Part shown: positions 22,148 to 33,360 of the stretch, one piece after another
Numbering within the stretch: the first letter of the stretch is position 1
Layout of the letters: the number at the start of each line of letters is the position of its first letter
Assembly (NCBI GenBank): GCA_030323885.1
Contig: CM059190.1
Coordinates: forward strand, 81,150,709 to 81,214,708
Direction: 5' to 3'
DNA from: Branchipolynoe longqiensis
Lineage: Eukaryota > Annelida > Polychaeta > Phyllodocida > Polynoidae
Length of the DNA stretch: 64,000 nucleotides
Position numbers and translations under genes: made by a program
Notes under the pieces: model-generated
The model's input: the letters and a program-made list of their open reading frames with translations, nothing else
The model's database searches: none
Told to the model about the DNA's origin: nothing

Positions 22148-22235
22148 GGCCGGAAGACCAGTGCTCCGGCGCTGACAAATGTCATATTCAGATGAATAAA
22201 TACTTTACCAAAAAAAAAATAAAAAATAAAAAATT
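22148..22235 (+). mobile_element. Short A-tailed repeat, family E
   Basis: CGGAAGACCAGTGCTCCGGC, then GCTGACAAATGTCATATTC and GATGAATAAATA, followed by an A-rich tail. Relatives lie at 31262, 34738, 44335 (minus), 58535 (minus) and 59107 (minus). The A tail suggests a retroposed 3' end, but the parent is unknown to me. Confidence 0.5.
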
Positions 22236-23426
22236 GGTCACCATTTGCGGGGTGCCGGGTTCTCTGCTATAACGCATTGCTAGGAGACATCAATTGTGAC
22301 TTTCCTAGCAATGGTGGAAGGTCGAGCACTCGGGCTCCGATCCATCAGACGTGTTTATGCACACTCTCATGTTTTAGATGAGATTTAGGCTTTTATTGTC
22401 AAAATTCCAAACTGATTTAACTTAACAAATATGGGAGGGGGTACACTTATTGTACTTATTCGTTATTCATTGAAATTGAACCATGGAAGAAGCTAGGGTA
22501 AGAATAAAGCCATGAGCTCTTGGAAAGGTAAATTGGAACGTTCCTTGCATTCTTTACTATTCTCCAGTCTTCTTGTAGATTAACTGCTATGGTCAACTTG
22601 ATATTTTATTGCTTTATATGTCATTAAGGGCTTTATGCCTGGTAGGCCTTATGCAGCCGATTAACCCATCTGCGGGAAGATAATAACAGACATATTAACA
22701 GAATTAACATAGTGCTATTTGGCTGAAAATAAGACATTAATTTAGGCTGATTATCAGTGACAGCAGCAGAGGCACAGGGAGTGTCTGCTTAGTTCTGGAT
22801 TAATTCAAGCATAATAACACACACTGAATGGTGGGGAGGAAAGCCAGTTAGTTGAAATAATAAATAACTGCTTTGTTATAATAAATGTCGGGAGGCACAA
22901 AGAACCATATTTCTATGATACTCTGGCTGTCCGCCCTTAGCCAGGGAATGACAACGACGGAGACAGTCTACCTGCAGGCAGGAGGAGAGGCAGCGGCACG
23001 TCTCTGAAGGCTTCCCTTTCGCAGTCTGGTATCGCTAGCAGTCTGGTATCGCTAGCAGGTCTTGCACTGGAATGTACACAGCTTCACCTCTGCGCACTTC
23101 CCCGACACTGGGCAGCCCGTCCGGCACCAGCAGAGTCTATCTTTTACCGGATAGTGACAGCTTAAAACCAATCAGCGCATATCTGGCGCCACATGTCAGC
23201 TTGTTTAATATTATAATACATAATTCGAAATACAAAAGAATTCATATGTATGTCAGAACACATTCGGAATGAACAACCGAACCAGAAACATAAAATCCAT
23301 ATTGAAGCGTATATAAAAAAACATGTGAGTGCATAAAACAAAATGACCGACCCCAGGAACCAATGGAACCATGAGAGGGTTTAATTGTGTTGAGATCAAG
23401 AATGGTATGTGTGGGCAAAGACCCTA
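22236..23426. other. Long stretch with no recognised feature
   Basis: This is 1.2 kb of unremarkable sequence. A 16-bp direct repeat, CAGTCTGGTATCGCTA, occurs twice at 23023-23055. No frame longer than about 70 codons is convincing. It may be true single-copy spacer. Confidence 0.45.
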
Positions 23427-23786
23427 TAATATGAAGACGGCTCACTCCCTATCTCTCCCATGCTAATGTAAATTTTGCAGTGCCACCTTGTGGTGGGTTT
23501 GATCAGCCCGGCTGCTGGTTGGTGTTTCACAAGTAAACACATACAATTATATTATACATGAGATAGGTAAGTATGAATACACATCAATATGAAATTGCTA
23601 TGAAAAATACCCATCATCATCAGCATCATCATCAGCATCGCCATCATCACACATCTTTCACATTCATATATACATTTATACATATAATATAGCACCTGTT
23701 TAACCAAGAGAACAGCCAGCGCACCAAGTGGTGGGTTTGATCATTTTGATTAAACAGTACAGGCTGAGTGAGCCGTCTTAGTATTA
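23427..23786. mobile_element. MITE with AAGACGGCTCACTC ends
   Basis: TAATATGAAGACGGCTCACT on the left and GAGTGAGCCGTCTTAGTATT on the right are inverted. The inner GTGGTGGGTTTGATCA occurs near both ends (23490 and 23726), in the same orientation. A CAT/CAG microsatellite (23612-23650) sits in the middle. Confidence 0.7.
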
Positions 23787-23865
23787 GCGATATAGCGAAT
23801 GGTAGACAGGAAGTGGGAACACTTATTTGTCTCTCTTTTTTATCTTTTTTTTTTTTGTACATTAG

Positions 23866-24095
23866 TTGTCCCAAGCAGGGGAAATCCCAGTCACAGACAA
23901 CTGGTCTTCCCCACTCCACTGCTGGTCGATAGAAAGCCCAAGCCTACACTTTTACCGAGCCAAGGGATTTTTAACCTCCCACACCATATAGACATGGTAT
24001 GAGAGCAACCGGCCTTTGATGACGCTGTATGTTATACACAGCGGTGGAAATGCAAATTGGCAGAGCTGGGGGCATGGGGAATCGAACCGCCGACC
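23866..24095 (-). mobile_element. B-SINE with T2 tail, head truncated
   Basis: On the minus strand it starts inside the head at the B box (GGCGGTTCGATTCCCCATGC), continues through the B body (GGTATGAGAGCAACCGGCC on the plus strand), and ends in the T2 tail (CAGTTGTCTGTGACTG). Confidence 0.8.
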
Positions 24096-24630
24096 CTGGT
24101 CTTTGGTGTGGGGCAGGAAGCACATAGGTGGCTCTGAGATAAATATACTTGCAAATTAATAACAAACCTTACAAGACAATAAACAGCAAATGACTAATGT
24201 TGTTCAGTATTGGAAAGACTTTCTATAATGAACCTATATGTTATGGACATGGTAAATGAACCATCAATAAAAACAACACCAAGATGCTACATTATTAATT
24301 TGCCGTCACAATGCCATATGTGAAACCTAGTAATTAGATTATATTTGATAAATACATTATAGAATGTCCAGATTTAGTTACCAGAGCAAATGTAAGGTGA
24401 CTTCGAGTATAAATCCAAGGGTATTTTTGAAGGAAATATCTGGAATTATGGCTAACCCGACTATAGGTCGAGCTGCTTATGTTATACAGCAGGTGTCAGC
24501 CCCGCACTCTGTTCGACAACCGCATATATATAAGTGTATGTATACTAGGCATGTGTATGTGTACATATAGGTCTACGTGTATATACGTACATATATATAT
24601 ATATATTATGTATATATACTTATATATATA

Positions 24631-24788
24631 TGAATAGTCCAGGTGCAAAACCACGTAAACGGCAATCCAAAAATGTAGTTTAAATAACAATCGGAATATA
24701 AAAAAACTAACTTGTTCAGGGGTTGATTCCAATGTTTATATCCATTTTTGGATTGGCGTTTACATTGTTTTACACCCGACGTCTTCAC
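24631..24788. mobile_element. MITE, AGTTCAGGCRCAAAACC-end family, short
   Basis: Left AGTCCAGGTGCAAAACCACG then TAAACGGCAATCC; right GGATTGGCGTTTACATTGTT. The interior is deleted compared with the 240-bp copies. It sits between TATATA microsatellites. Confidence 0.7.
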
Positions 24789-25160
24789 ATGTATGCATAT
24801 ACATATATATATATATATATATGTGCTCTATAATCTATTACGGCAGTATACACAAGGCCACTATCTATCTTCAGTTCCCTATGCAATAGTATATTCACCA
24901 TATCCTATCTAACTGACTCTGTGTAGTACAGAATCGGCCACACTGGTGCCACCTGTGAGGGGCTCTAAATACTGTATGCCAGCTGCGTCTGGCCGTTATC
25001 GCCTATAGACCCGTCGGGACGATCAATTTTAACTGCATATATATATATGCACATGTAATCCTGGGTGCCATCCATGCTCCCTGTAGGGGTATCGCGAGTA
25101 AGATGGAACCTCAGAATAGGAGATTTGTTGTGTGGTAAATGTTCTCGACATATATTAGAG
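24789..25160. other. No recognised feature beyond microsatellites
   Basis: A (TA)n tract at about 24800-24823 and another at 25037-25048. The rest is unassigned. Confidence 0.4.
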
Positions 25161-25167
25161 TATATAC

Positions 25168-25209
25168 AGTAAGAGGGCCCAGATCAAACAGCAGAGGATC
25201 TGTAAGTAA
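25168..25209 (+). mobile_element. CR1-like LINE 3' end, very short
   Basis: GAGGGCCCAGATCAAACAGC and AGAGGATCTGTAAGTAAG match the 3' end of the LINE remnant at 29022-29613. This is a 40-bp, strongly 5'-truncated copy. Confidence 0.55.
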
Positions 25210-25211
25210 GC

Positions 25212-25302
25212 TAAGATACGTTATCGTAATCAACCTAATATATTTATCTCAGAAAACAAAATGACAGAAACTCAAAACCATAGGACTAAGCGACTTTAGC
25301 TT
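25212..25302 (-). mobile_element. TTAA-type MITE fragment
   Basis: ATCAACCTAATATATTTATC, then GACAGAAACTCAAAACCATA and GGACTAAGCGACTTTA, is the terminal part of the MITE family. Confidence 0.6.
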
Positions 25303-25303
25303 A

Positions 25304-25660
25304 AGGCCCTGTCACATTATGACATATGGCAATGGCATATGGGTAACATGGCGCAATAATTTGAAAATCATTATAGGTCCAGATAAGTCGACCTTTTTGC
25401 ACTGTGGTAGGTCCCAGCGACGTATGAAGCATACGCGTAGCCTATACCTAACCTATGTCTAACATATGCCTAACATATGCCTAACCTATGCCTAACCTAT
25501 GATGGCATATGCAAAGCGTATGACGACCTATACGCGGCATACTGGGACGTTTGTTCATGGTTACAGGTGACAGGTCTAGCGTATGAGTAACCTACACCGA
25601 CGTATGGCCACAGTATGCGTAACCTATGCCGGTGTCCGTCCAGCATCCCCCCTTTACACT
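25304..25660. mobile_element. Foldback left half, GGCCCTGTCACA end, CCTATG interior
   Basis: AAGGCCCTGTCACATTATGA opens the element, followed by ACATATGGCAATGGCATATG. The interior is an irregular array of AACCTATGCC, TAACATATGCC and CGACCTATGC-like words. I could not fix a right end, which may have been lost. Confidence 0.55.
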
Positions 25661-25821
25661 GATCCACATACCGGCAGCCACCATCACTAACAGCATTAAG
25701 TGCATGGGTATCGACACTGCCCTGGTGTGGCAGTGTTTTACTCATCAGCTTGGTAATTATGATGGTAAGACGGCAGTGAACCCAGCTTCCAACCAGCCCT
25801 ACATACGCCCATCATCCGCAG

Positions 25822-26716
25822 GTACCGGCCGCGGTGGCCGAATCGACCCATGCGCAAGGTCGGGAGCACGATTCCCAGTTGTGTTTAACTAATGACGTAC
25901 AAAACGTATGCTTGTTGCTACCTAAAGGCCCTGTCACACTATGCCGTATGGCAGTGGCGTGTGCATAACGTGTCGAAATAATTTGAAAATAAAAATAGGT
26001 CGAGGTTCGGCGACCTACGCCGGCCTATGCTGACCTATGCCGAGCGGACTCGACCTATACCCAACCTATATGTAACCTATGACTCCGTATGCCGAGGTGT
26101 TGGTCAAAATTTGCATAGGTAGGCATACGCTAAGGCCATATGTCATAGTGTGACAGACAGCCAACACGCTGGGCATATGCTCACCATTTGCTCGCAATAC
26201 GCTAGGGGTACGCCAGCACACGCTAGAGGCACATTAGATGTAAGCTAAGCATAAGCTACATATGCCAGAGATATGCAGAGGACACATGTTCAATGTATGG
26301 CTAACCTATGCCGACCTACCCCTAACTTATGCATAACCTATGCCAGCATACATCCAGCATACGTCCAGAATATGAGAAATGTATGAGCCACACGCCGGCA
26401 TAGGCTTAAAATCTTGAAGATGCACAAACATTTGTTGGCGGCTCGACCTATGCTGACCTATGACGACCTATGAAAGGCGTATATGACGTATGCCCAACCT
26501 ATGCGTAACCTATGACGGCCTATGCCCACATGTTGGTCGAAAAGCGCATATGTTGGCATACGCTACCGCCATAGGTCATAGTGTGACATCCCCATTACCT
26601 GGTGCTCGGCGTTAGTAGGATAGGTTAATGTCAGGATAATGTGACCATGTGGTCACAAGTCACAAATCGGTACCCGTCATAATATGACCTTAGATTTTGC
26701 CAGGATGTAAAACTCC
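25822..26716 (+). mobile_element. A-SINE split by a foldback element
   Basis: The SINE head GCCGCGGTGGCCGAATCGAC and body up to CTTGTTGCTACCT lie at 25822-25923. The rest resumes at TACCTGGTGCTCGGCGTTAG (26596) and runs to GATTTTGCCAGGATGTAAAA (26711). TACCT is present on both sides (25919-25923 and 26596-26600), fitting a 5-bp target duplication of the inserted element. Confidence 0.72.
25924..26595. mobile_element. Foldback, GGCCCTGTCACAC ends, CCTATG array
   Basis: The left end is AAAGGCCCTGTCACACTATG and the right end contains CATAGGTCATAGTGTGACAT. A second internal right-end-like copy, CATATGTCATAGTGTGACAG, lies at 26134-26153, so the element is either composite or partly duplicated. 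The interior is packed with CGACCTATG, AACCTATGC and TGCCGACC-like words on both strands. It has no coding frame. Confidence 0.7.
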
Positions 26717-26994
26717 ACCGTCATTGAATAACCTTTGAATGGCATTCTATGAAACATGTTTCTATGACGTAAAACCTGAACAAAGAACAACAACTGTAAA
26801 CTAAAACAAACAAACATAATCCATAGGTTTTAGTGGCTTCTTTTTAATCAGGTCAATAGCAGTTGGTACTCGAGCCTAGCCGCGCGCTGTGAGGACTGCT
26901 TAGTCAGCAGGTTAGGACACACTGAGAACCTGCCAGCCTCACGGGCCTGGAAACGGCATGACTCGCACGTTGTTTACGTCTGTCCGCATTGTGT

Positions 26995-27840
26995 GAAGGC
27001 CGCCGCACATTACGTGAGGATCAGGTCCTGATATCACTAATGTTCTGTTTCGTCAGCGTAATGCCGCAGGACACTATGTGATGATTGTGTGGTGAATGGA
27101 TCGCATTGATCTGATACCGCTAATGTTGGGCTTAGTCGGTGTTATGTCGGAGCACAATATGTGAGGATTGTGTGGTGAATGAATGGGTGGCGTTAATGTG
27201 ATATCACTAAGTAATGTTACTTCTGCGTAATGCCTAAGCACACTATGTGAGAATCACATCGGGAATGGGTGGTTTTGCTATGATATCGGTAATGTTGTGC
27301 TTAGTTAATGTAATACCGCAGCACCTTATGTGAGGATTGCATAATGAATCGATGGCATTGATGTGCTATCGCTAATGATGTGCTTAGTTAGTGTAATGTT
27401 GGAGCACACTATGTATGGATCGAGCGGTGAATGGATAGTATTGATCTGATATCGCTAATGTTGTGCTTAGTCCCCATGAGGCCGCAGCACACTCTGGGAG
27501 GATTGTGTGATGAATGGGTAGCATTACTGTGAGATCACCGATGTTGTTTTTTTGTCAGCCTAATGCCACAGCACACTATGTCAGGATGGGGTGGTAAATA
27601 GATAACATTGATCTGATATCGCTAATGTTGTAGATGTGCTAATTCAGCAGATGGCCATCGCACAATACGCGAGAATGCGGTGTAAATGGGGTGAGCTGTC
27701 ACGACAGTTGTGGCTGTATTTATTCTCCATAAGGCCACTGTACTCTGCGTGTGGATCGTATTGTGAATGGATCGCATTAATCTGAGATTACGAATGTTGT
27801 GCTTTGTCAATGGAAGGCTGATATACACCACATGAGGATC
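26995..27840. repeat. Satellite, about 84 bp x 10
   Basis: The unit contains GCACACTATGTGAGGAT, TGGTGAATGGAT, GATATCGCTAATGTTGTG and CTTAGTCAGTGTAATGCC. Anchors fall near 27071, 27152, 27241, 27322, 27407, 27490, 27573, 27661, 27740 and 27826, giving spacings of 79 to 89 bp. Units are strongly diverged, so the array is old. Confidence 0.75.
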
Positions 27841-28194
27841 AGTGAAAGTGATTATAAGCTTACTATCACTAACTGTACCAACGATTACCAAATAGTATTT
27901 AATGAACAGTATGTTATACTTTCTTGTCAATGGATCTCAGGTAGAGAATCTTGAGACTCAGCAAAATGATCATAAGAATATCCATTCATTTTAATAATTG
28001 ATCCCTCTCTAATAGGACCACCATGTTTGGGCATTAATCGCAAACTGACCTGATTTCTGCGGTTGTTGTGGTTGTTAGTTACACGACCCCGGTTGTCGTG
28101 GTCATGACCTACATATCGGGCTGATGTGCGTCCATGTCAGACCATATCCGGTCTACCAAATAAGCTTCATCAGGCGGCTGATTATTATCTGTAT

Positions 28195-28515
28195 AGTACT
28201 TTATTCTGACATCCCACCCAGGTTACCACCCAAAATCAACCAATTAAGCACTGATTATGACACTACACCCAGGTTTGAAAGTGAAAATCAACAAATTGAG
28301 TATGGATTCTGACATTGCACCTCGGTGAGGAACTGAAATTTACATATTAACTGATATTGCACTCAGATTATAAACCGATATCAACAAATTATGGACCGAT
28401 TCTGACATGGCATCCATATTCGAAACTGAAAACAACAAATTAACCACATATTCTGATATTGCACTCAGGTAATATAACAAAAGCGACAAATTAAGAATGG
28501 ATTTTGACATTGTCA
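28195..28515. repeat. Tandem repeat, about 50 bp x 7
   Basis: TTCTGACATTGCACTCAGG followed by GAAACTGAAA and CAACAAATTA recurs with starts near 28203, 28254, 28306, 28351, 28398, 28450 and 28501. The last unit runs directly into the A-SINE. Confidence 0.7.
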
Positions 28516-28862
28516 CTAGGTTGGTTGGTTGTTTGAGTTTTACGTCCTGGCAACATCGAAGGTCATATCAGGACGGGTACCGAATTGTGACAGTGCGCAC
28601 TCCTGATGACTTTATCGAGCTGCCCCATAGGGAGACCAGGCCGCCAGCACCATGTCTTGATATGTCATTCAGTCATATAATCCTGACACTGATCCAACCA
28701 ACCCTGACCCAATCCTATTAATGCCAAGCGCCTGGCTAGGTAACAACACGTATACATTTTTAAGTCATTGTTTTTACTCGACCAGGGTTCGAATCTGTCA
28801 GTTCGAATCCCAGGATCTACCAAAGCGGGAGACGGACACTCAACTCATTCGGCCATCCCATC
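28516..28862 (-). mobile_element. A-SINE, full length, T1 tail
   Basis: On the plus strand it runs from GGTTGGTTGTTTGAGTTTTA and CGTCCTGGCAACATCGAAGG through the body to ACTCATTCGGCCATCCCATC, the complement of the head. About 345 bp, one of the better copies. Confidence 0.82.
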
Positions 28863-29021
28863 TGATCGATAAGGCTGGAATAAATATCTCATCCTTACTT
28901 TGGCAGACCCCAACATCGACGATCTTACATCTAGCTTCATCCCTGCCTCAAGAACCAGGGCACGCTAATTCAGAAGAAACGTCTTAAAATGAAGATGTAG
29001 AGTAATTAACGCAGGATCTAC

Positions 29022-29613
29022 AGTGGGCTCCTCATCTGGTTAAGCATATTGTAGCTCTGGAAAATGTATAATGTCACACAACAAGGATGATCCCAGGATT
29101 GGGAGTGATGTCATATGAAGACCACCTGAGGAGACTTAAGCTACCAATATTGTCATATCATCATCTCAGGGGGAGATATGATAGAGACTTATAAGATAAT
29201 GCTGTAGTTTACTACAGTGATGTCACAATGGTTTTGTTCAACCTCAGAATAAACAGTGACACCAGAGGCCAGCGTTATAAGATCATCATGGAGAGGCCCA
29301 CACTTGAGGTCAGGAAACACTCATTTTTCTTTTGGGTGGCAGATCCATGAAACAGACTCCCCGATCAAGTGTTTGAAGCACCAACGGTAGAAGCATTTGA
29401 GAGAAGGCTGGATAGACATTGCAGAAGACACCCACAATTATATGACTTCAGGGCACTGTCAACCTCCATATGTGTGCAAAGAGAATAATTCTTTTTTGCC
29501 ATAACAACCTGGCATTAGAGGCCCAATAGGGCCTAGATCAGACAGAAGAGGATCTGTAAGTTAATCTGTAAGTGAAACTGTAAGTTAATAATTGTGTAGG
29601 ATGTGTGAGATTA
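29022..29613 (+). pseudogene. CR1-like LINE C-terminal remnant with 3' UTR
   Basis: Three-frame reading recovers the C-terminal region that follows the reverse transcriptase of CR1/jockey-type LINEs: an RMIPGLGVMSYEDHLRRLKL stretch near 29085, a GDMIE-YKI-like stretch near 29170, then RPTLEVRKHSFFF near 29297, an ADPWN-RLPDQVFEAP-like stretch near 29340, and FERRLDRHCRRHPQLYDFRA near 29398. Several frame breaks and stops make it non-functional. The 3' UTR contains GGGCCTAGATCAGACAGAAG and AGGATCTGTAAGTTAATCTG and ends in CTGTAAGT repeats. A 22-bp near-identical direct repeat (GAGTAAYTAACGCAGGATCT plus AC) flanks the unit at 29000-29021 and 29614-29635 and reads as a target duplication. The clade is from recalled motif order. 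Confidence 0.68.
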
Positions 29614-29834
29614 GAGTAACTAACGCAGGATCTACTCTGATAAGATATAACTGAGTAGCATGTGGGAGATTATTGCTGCTTCCATACATAACCTGCTGTG
29701 GCCATACTAAAGTGCCTCACTAGTATCAAATTGTCTAATTAAAAGTGCTGACCTAGATTTGAGCCAGCATATCCAATTTAAGTATCGATGCACTTAGTAT
29801 GCATTTGTTGCTGCCTAGAAGTAGTTTTGTGTCT

Positions 29835-30470
29835 AAAGGCCCAGTCACACCTTACCGGATTGAGCAACGTACACAACCGGAAAAAGAATTGTCTAGTCCG
29901 GTGGTATTCGGTATCAAAATGTACCAAAATGTGTTGAAATGTTGCGCTTTCAATGGACAAGGAACATACATTAATGAATAGCCACTGGACGATAAACGGA
30001 CGATAACCGGACGACACCGATAACAATGGGCAAGCAACGGTCAACCGACAGGTGAAAACCGAATGTCAAACGGATGGACAGGGCACCATCTGGACACCAA
30101 CCAGACACCTACTGGACTGATCATGGACGCGCCAAAACCATAAAAAACTGACGGACCGAATTCCTGCAGCACCATCAACAGTTTCTGCAGGAAGCAAACC
30201 GGAGACATAATGGATGGGTAACGGACATGAACCGGAAAAAATGGACTAAACAGACTTAAAACGGACACCAACCATACACGTCAGCCCGGTGGTGTCCGGT
30301 ACAAGTTTTCTGCATGTTCAAAACTTGCTACCGTACACACCAGACACCAACGGACACAGAATGGACGCGCTGGATGCCAACCGTATATAAACCGTACATT
30401 GCCGTATTTCACTGGACAGTGTCCGTTTCATATCCGGTACCCCAATCCGGTGAGGTGTGACTGGGGCTTT
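29835..30470. mobile_element. Foldback, GGCCCAGTCACACC ends, CGGACA interior
   Basis: Left end AAAGGCCCAGTCACACCTTA then CCGGATTGAGCAACG; right end ATCCGGTGAGGTGTGACTGG then GGCTTT. The interior is a loose array of ACCGGACAC, AACGGACAT and GGACACCAACC-like words. A central hairpin ACAAGTTTTCTGCATGTTCA then AAACTTG lies at about 30302-30328. Related copies are at 42483, 50556 and 53719. No transposase. Confidence 0.82.
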
Positions 30471-30473
30471 ACT

Positions 30474-30790
30474 GTTCACTGTTGGATCCTATGATATCGT
30501 GCATTTGGATGCCCATGCTCAAATTAGCTTAGCATCTGCATGTTTTCACTTCAAATAGCCCCAAAGTTAGCCATCTATTAATGAAGGTACTAACAATTAA
30601 AAAAAAGAAAAGAAAAGCCATCTTATGATGAACATTGATTGGTGATTGGTTGTTGGAGTTTTACTTCACTGCAACATTTAAGGTCATAGCAGGAGGGAGT
30701 TATGATGAACAACCTGATATAGTTATCTAAGATATGTGTCAGCGACTCAAAACTATAGGACTACCAAATTCCATCCTATATTTGGAAGTA
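30474..30790 (-). mobile_element. TTAA-type MITE, decayed, split by a SINE tail
   Basis: GCATGTTTTCACTTCAAATA and AAGTTAGCCATCTATTAAT at 30538-30585, then AACCTGATATAGTTATCTAA and GACTCAAAACTATAGGACTA at 30710-30765, match the MITE in reverse orientation. A minus-strand A-SINE tail (TTGGTTGTTGGAGTTTTACT, 30646-30695) lies between them. Confidence 0.5.
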
Positions 30791-30842
30791 CATTATGGGA
30801 TTTATATGTGATAAATATTATGTAATCCTATGTATGTGTTAA

Positions 30843-31187
30843 TCAGACGGGGTGGCCGAATGAATTGAGCATCCGTCTCCTGTTTTGGGAGATCAGGAGA
30901 TCCGAACCCATGAGTTTGTGGGTTCGAATCATGGTAGAGTAAAACCAATGACTTAAAAATTGATACTTGTCGCTTCCTACCCTGGCACTTGGCATTATTA
31001 TGATATGGCAAGGATGGGTTGGCTCAGTGTCAGGATAATGTGGCTGAGTGGGATATCAGGTCATGGTGCTGATGGCCTGGTTTCCTAGTGTGGCAGCACC
31101 TTAAAGTCACCATGACTGCGCACTGTCAGAAGTCGGTACCATTCCTGACATGACCTTAGATGTTGCTAGGATGTAAAACAACAACAA
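30843..31187 (+). mobile_element. A-SINE, full length, T1 tail
   Basis: GACGGGGTGGCCGAATGAAT begins a tRNA-like head with a TTTTGGGAGATC variable arm and GTGGGTTCGAATC B box. The body includes CTGAGTGGGATATCAGGTCA. The tail has ATGACCTTAGATGTTGCTAG and AAAACAACAACAAAC. Confidence 0.85.
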
Positions 31188-31261
31188 ACTATTTATGTGC
31201 ATAGACATATTATTCCAGGCTCTCAAAGAGTATAACAAAATCCCGATTATGGCTTCCCATG

Positions 31262-31345
31262 CTGAAAATGGACCGCAAAGGCCGACCGATGTTCCGACAC
31301 TGACAAATGACATCCATTTGAATAAAATGCATTAACAATGAATAA
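31262..31345 (+). mobile_element. Short repeat, family E
   Basis: AAGGCCGACCGATGTTCCGA, ACTGACAAATGACATCC and TTGAATAAAATGC resemble the E copies at 22148 and 34738. Confidence 0.4.
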
Positions 31346-31440
31346 ATGCCCCCCCACAAAACACCCAAAAATGATCGATCGAGCAGCATGCCATGGACTC
31401 ATCCATTAGGCATGCGCAACATGGCATATAATAGTACGAT

Positions 31441-31677
31441 TTGCCGGCATTTATAGAGATTGTGCTTCACAAGGGTGATCTCTCAAGTGTGCATGTACAC
31501 AGAGCAGTAGCAGACTCGTCTAGAGGTAACATGCTTTATGATGCCTACTCAGATGATTGTTTCGTGTGTGCCGTACTACATCGATCATTAGAATCTGCCT
31601 GTCTTGCGTTTGAAATAGCTTTCATAATCAATAGCTACCTTGGTGATATTTGCTTAGCAGGAGGGGGGAAGAGATGA
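31441..31677 (+). other. Open frame of 78 codons, not recognised
   Basis: An uninterrupted frame with unbiased amino-acid composition, including a YDAYSDDCFVCAVLHRSLES stretch. It is not part of any repeat I can see, unlike its surroundings. There is no obvious domain. An intron boundary cannot be judged. It could be a host exon, an unknown element's coding remnant or chance. Confidence 0.2.
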
Positions 31678-31839
31678 TAGCGGGACGGGGCAAGAAGGCT
31701 GGTAGATCAGCTGATTGGTCACATACCCACAATAGACATTCCTCTTGCGGTATTCACATATCTAGGAAAGTAAAGACACTACTGTCACCCATCACTTGTG
31801 TTGTCTCTATATGCCAGTCCCGTCGCGGAGATGGTGGTG

Positions 31840-32770
31840 GCTGTAGCATTCCCGGTGGTGGTGGAGGTGGTGGTGGAGGTGGTGGTGGTGGAGGTGGTGG
31901 TGGTGGAGGTGGTGGCAATGGCAGTGCTAGGGGTGATAGTGTAGGTGATTGTGGGTGGTAGTGAGGAGGTGGTTGTGGGTGGTGGTGGTGAGGTGGTGGT
32001 GAGGTGGTTGTGGGTGGTGGTGATGTGGTTGTGGGTGGTAGTGGTGGGTGGTGGTGGAGGTGGAGGTGGGTGGTGATGGAGGTGGAGCTGGTTGTGGGCG
32101 GTAGTGGCGACAATAGTGCTATTGGTGGCGGTGGAGGAGGGTGGTGGTGCTGATGGTCATGGAGTGGTAGTTATAGTGGTGGTGATGATGGCGATGGGAG
32201 TTTGGGTGGTGGGTTGAATGGTGGCGGTGCTGCCCATGGGAGTGATGGTGGTGGAGGTGGTTGAGGGTGATTGCGGTGGTGGTTGTGGGTGGTGGTGGTG
32301 GAGGTTGAAGTTGTTGTGAGTGGTGGTGGTGTCGAAGGTAGTACTAGGGGTGGTGGTGAAGGTAGATGTGAGGGGTTGTGGTGGAGGTGGTTGTGGGTGG
32401 TGATGGTGGAGGTGGTTGGGGGTGATTGTGGTGGTGGATGTGGGTGGTGGTGGTGGTGTAGGTGTAGGTGGAGGTGGAGGTTCTTATGGGTGGTGGTGGT
32501 GGTGTCGATGGTAATTATTGGGAGTGATGGTGAAGGTAGATGTGGGTGGTTGTGGTGGAGGTGGTTGTGGGTGGTGATGGTGGAAGTCCTTGTGGGTGGT
32601 GGTTGACATAGGGTGGGAATGCTAATGGTGGTGGTGGTGGCGATGGTAGTGCGGATGGTGGGGTGCATGGTGGTGGTGGTGCCGATGGGAGTGCTGGTGG
32701 TGATGGTGTTGGTGGAGGTGGGTGGGCGGGTGGTGGTGGCGGCGACGAGCTAGTGGTGTTAGGATGGAAG
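31840..32770. repeat. GGT-rich microsatellite and minisatellite
   Basis: GGTGGT, GGAGGTGG and GTTGTGGGTGGT words repeat for over 900 bp. The long valine/glycine frames on the plus strand and histidine/proline/threonine frames on the minus strand are composition artefacts. Confidence 0.9.
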
Positions 32771-32924
32771 CCAGGTGGAGGTTCTGGCCCATGTAGCCCA
32801 GCGCAGTGATCCATGGGATCTAGATCATTATCCAGGCAGCTCACAGAGCGACCAACTTGTTCACTCTTGCTCTGAGCCACTCTACCGCAGCCACTCAGTG
32901 AAGGCACCCTCGACATGCACCAGT

Positions 32925-33245
32925 CGCGATAGCCAAATCGGTAGAGCACAGGCCTCCCATGCGGGAGATTGGAAGTATGCATCCAGGTCGAGTCAATCCG
33001 ATGACTTACACAAATGATACTTGTCACTTCCTAGCTTGGCACACAGCATTAACAGGATATGGCAAGGTCTGGTTAGCTCAGTGTCCCAGATAATGTGACT
33101 GACGTGGATATTCGGTCCCGGTGTTGGCGGCCTGGTGTCTCAGTGAGGCAGCACTATAAATTCGCTATGAGCGTGCACTGGCGCAAATCAGTCCCATTGT
33201 GATATGACCTGAGATCTGACAAGGATGTAAAATCCCAGCAACCAA
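32925..33245 (+). mobile_element. A-SINE with T1 tail
   Basis: The head is GATAGCCAAATCGGTAGAGC, then ACAGGCCTCCCATGCGGGAG. The body has GGTTAGCTCAGTGTCC and the CACTATAAATTCGCTATGAG block. The tail ends CAAGGATGTAAAATCCCAGC. Confidence 0.78.
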
Positions 33246-33302
33246 CCATTTACAGGGTGTGTAGCATGAGGACTGGTTTATTTCGAACTGAGACTTGTTC
33301 AT

Positions 33303-33352
33303 TTTATCGATTGATTGATTGATCGATTGATTGAATGATCGATTGATTAATT
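33303..33352. repeat. GATT microsatellite
   Basis: GATTGATTGATTGATCGATT and variants over about 50 bp. Confidence 0.85.
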
Positions 33353-33360
33353 GTTTGTGA

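Noticed and set aside
31650..33027. Glycine-rich and histidine/proline-rich frames up to 170 codons
   Set aside because: They come from GGTGGT repeats. The ends run into SINE sequence, not into unique coding sequence.
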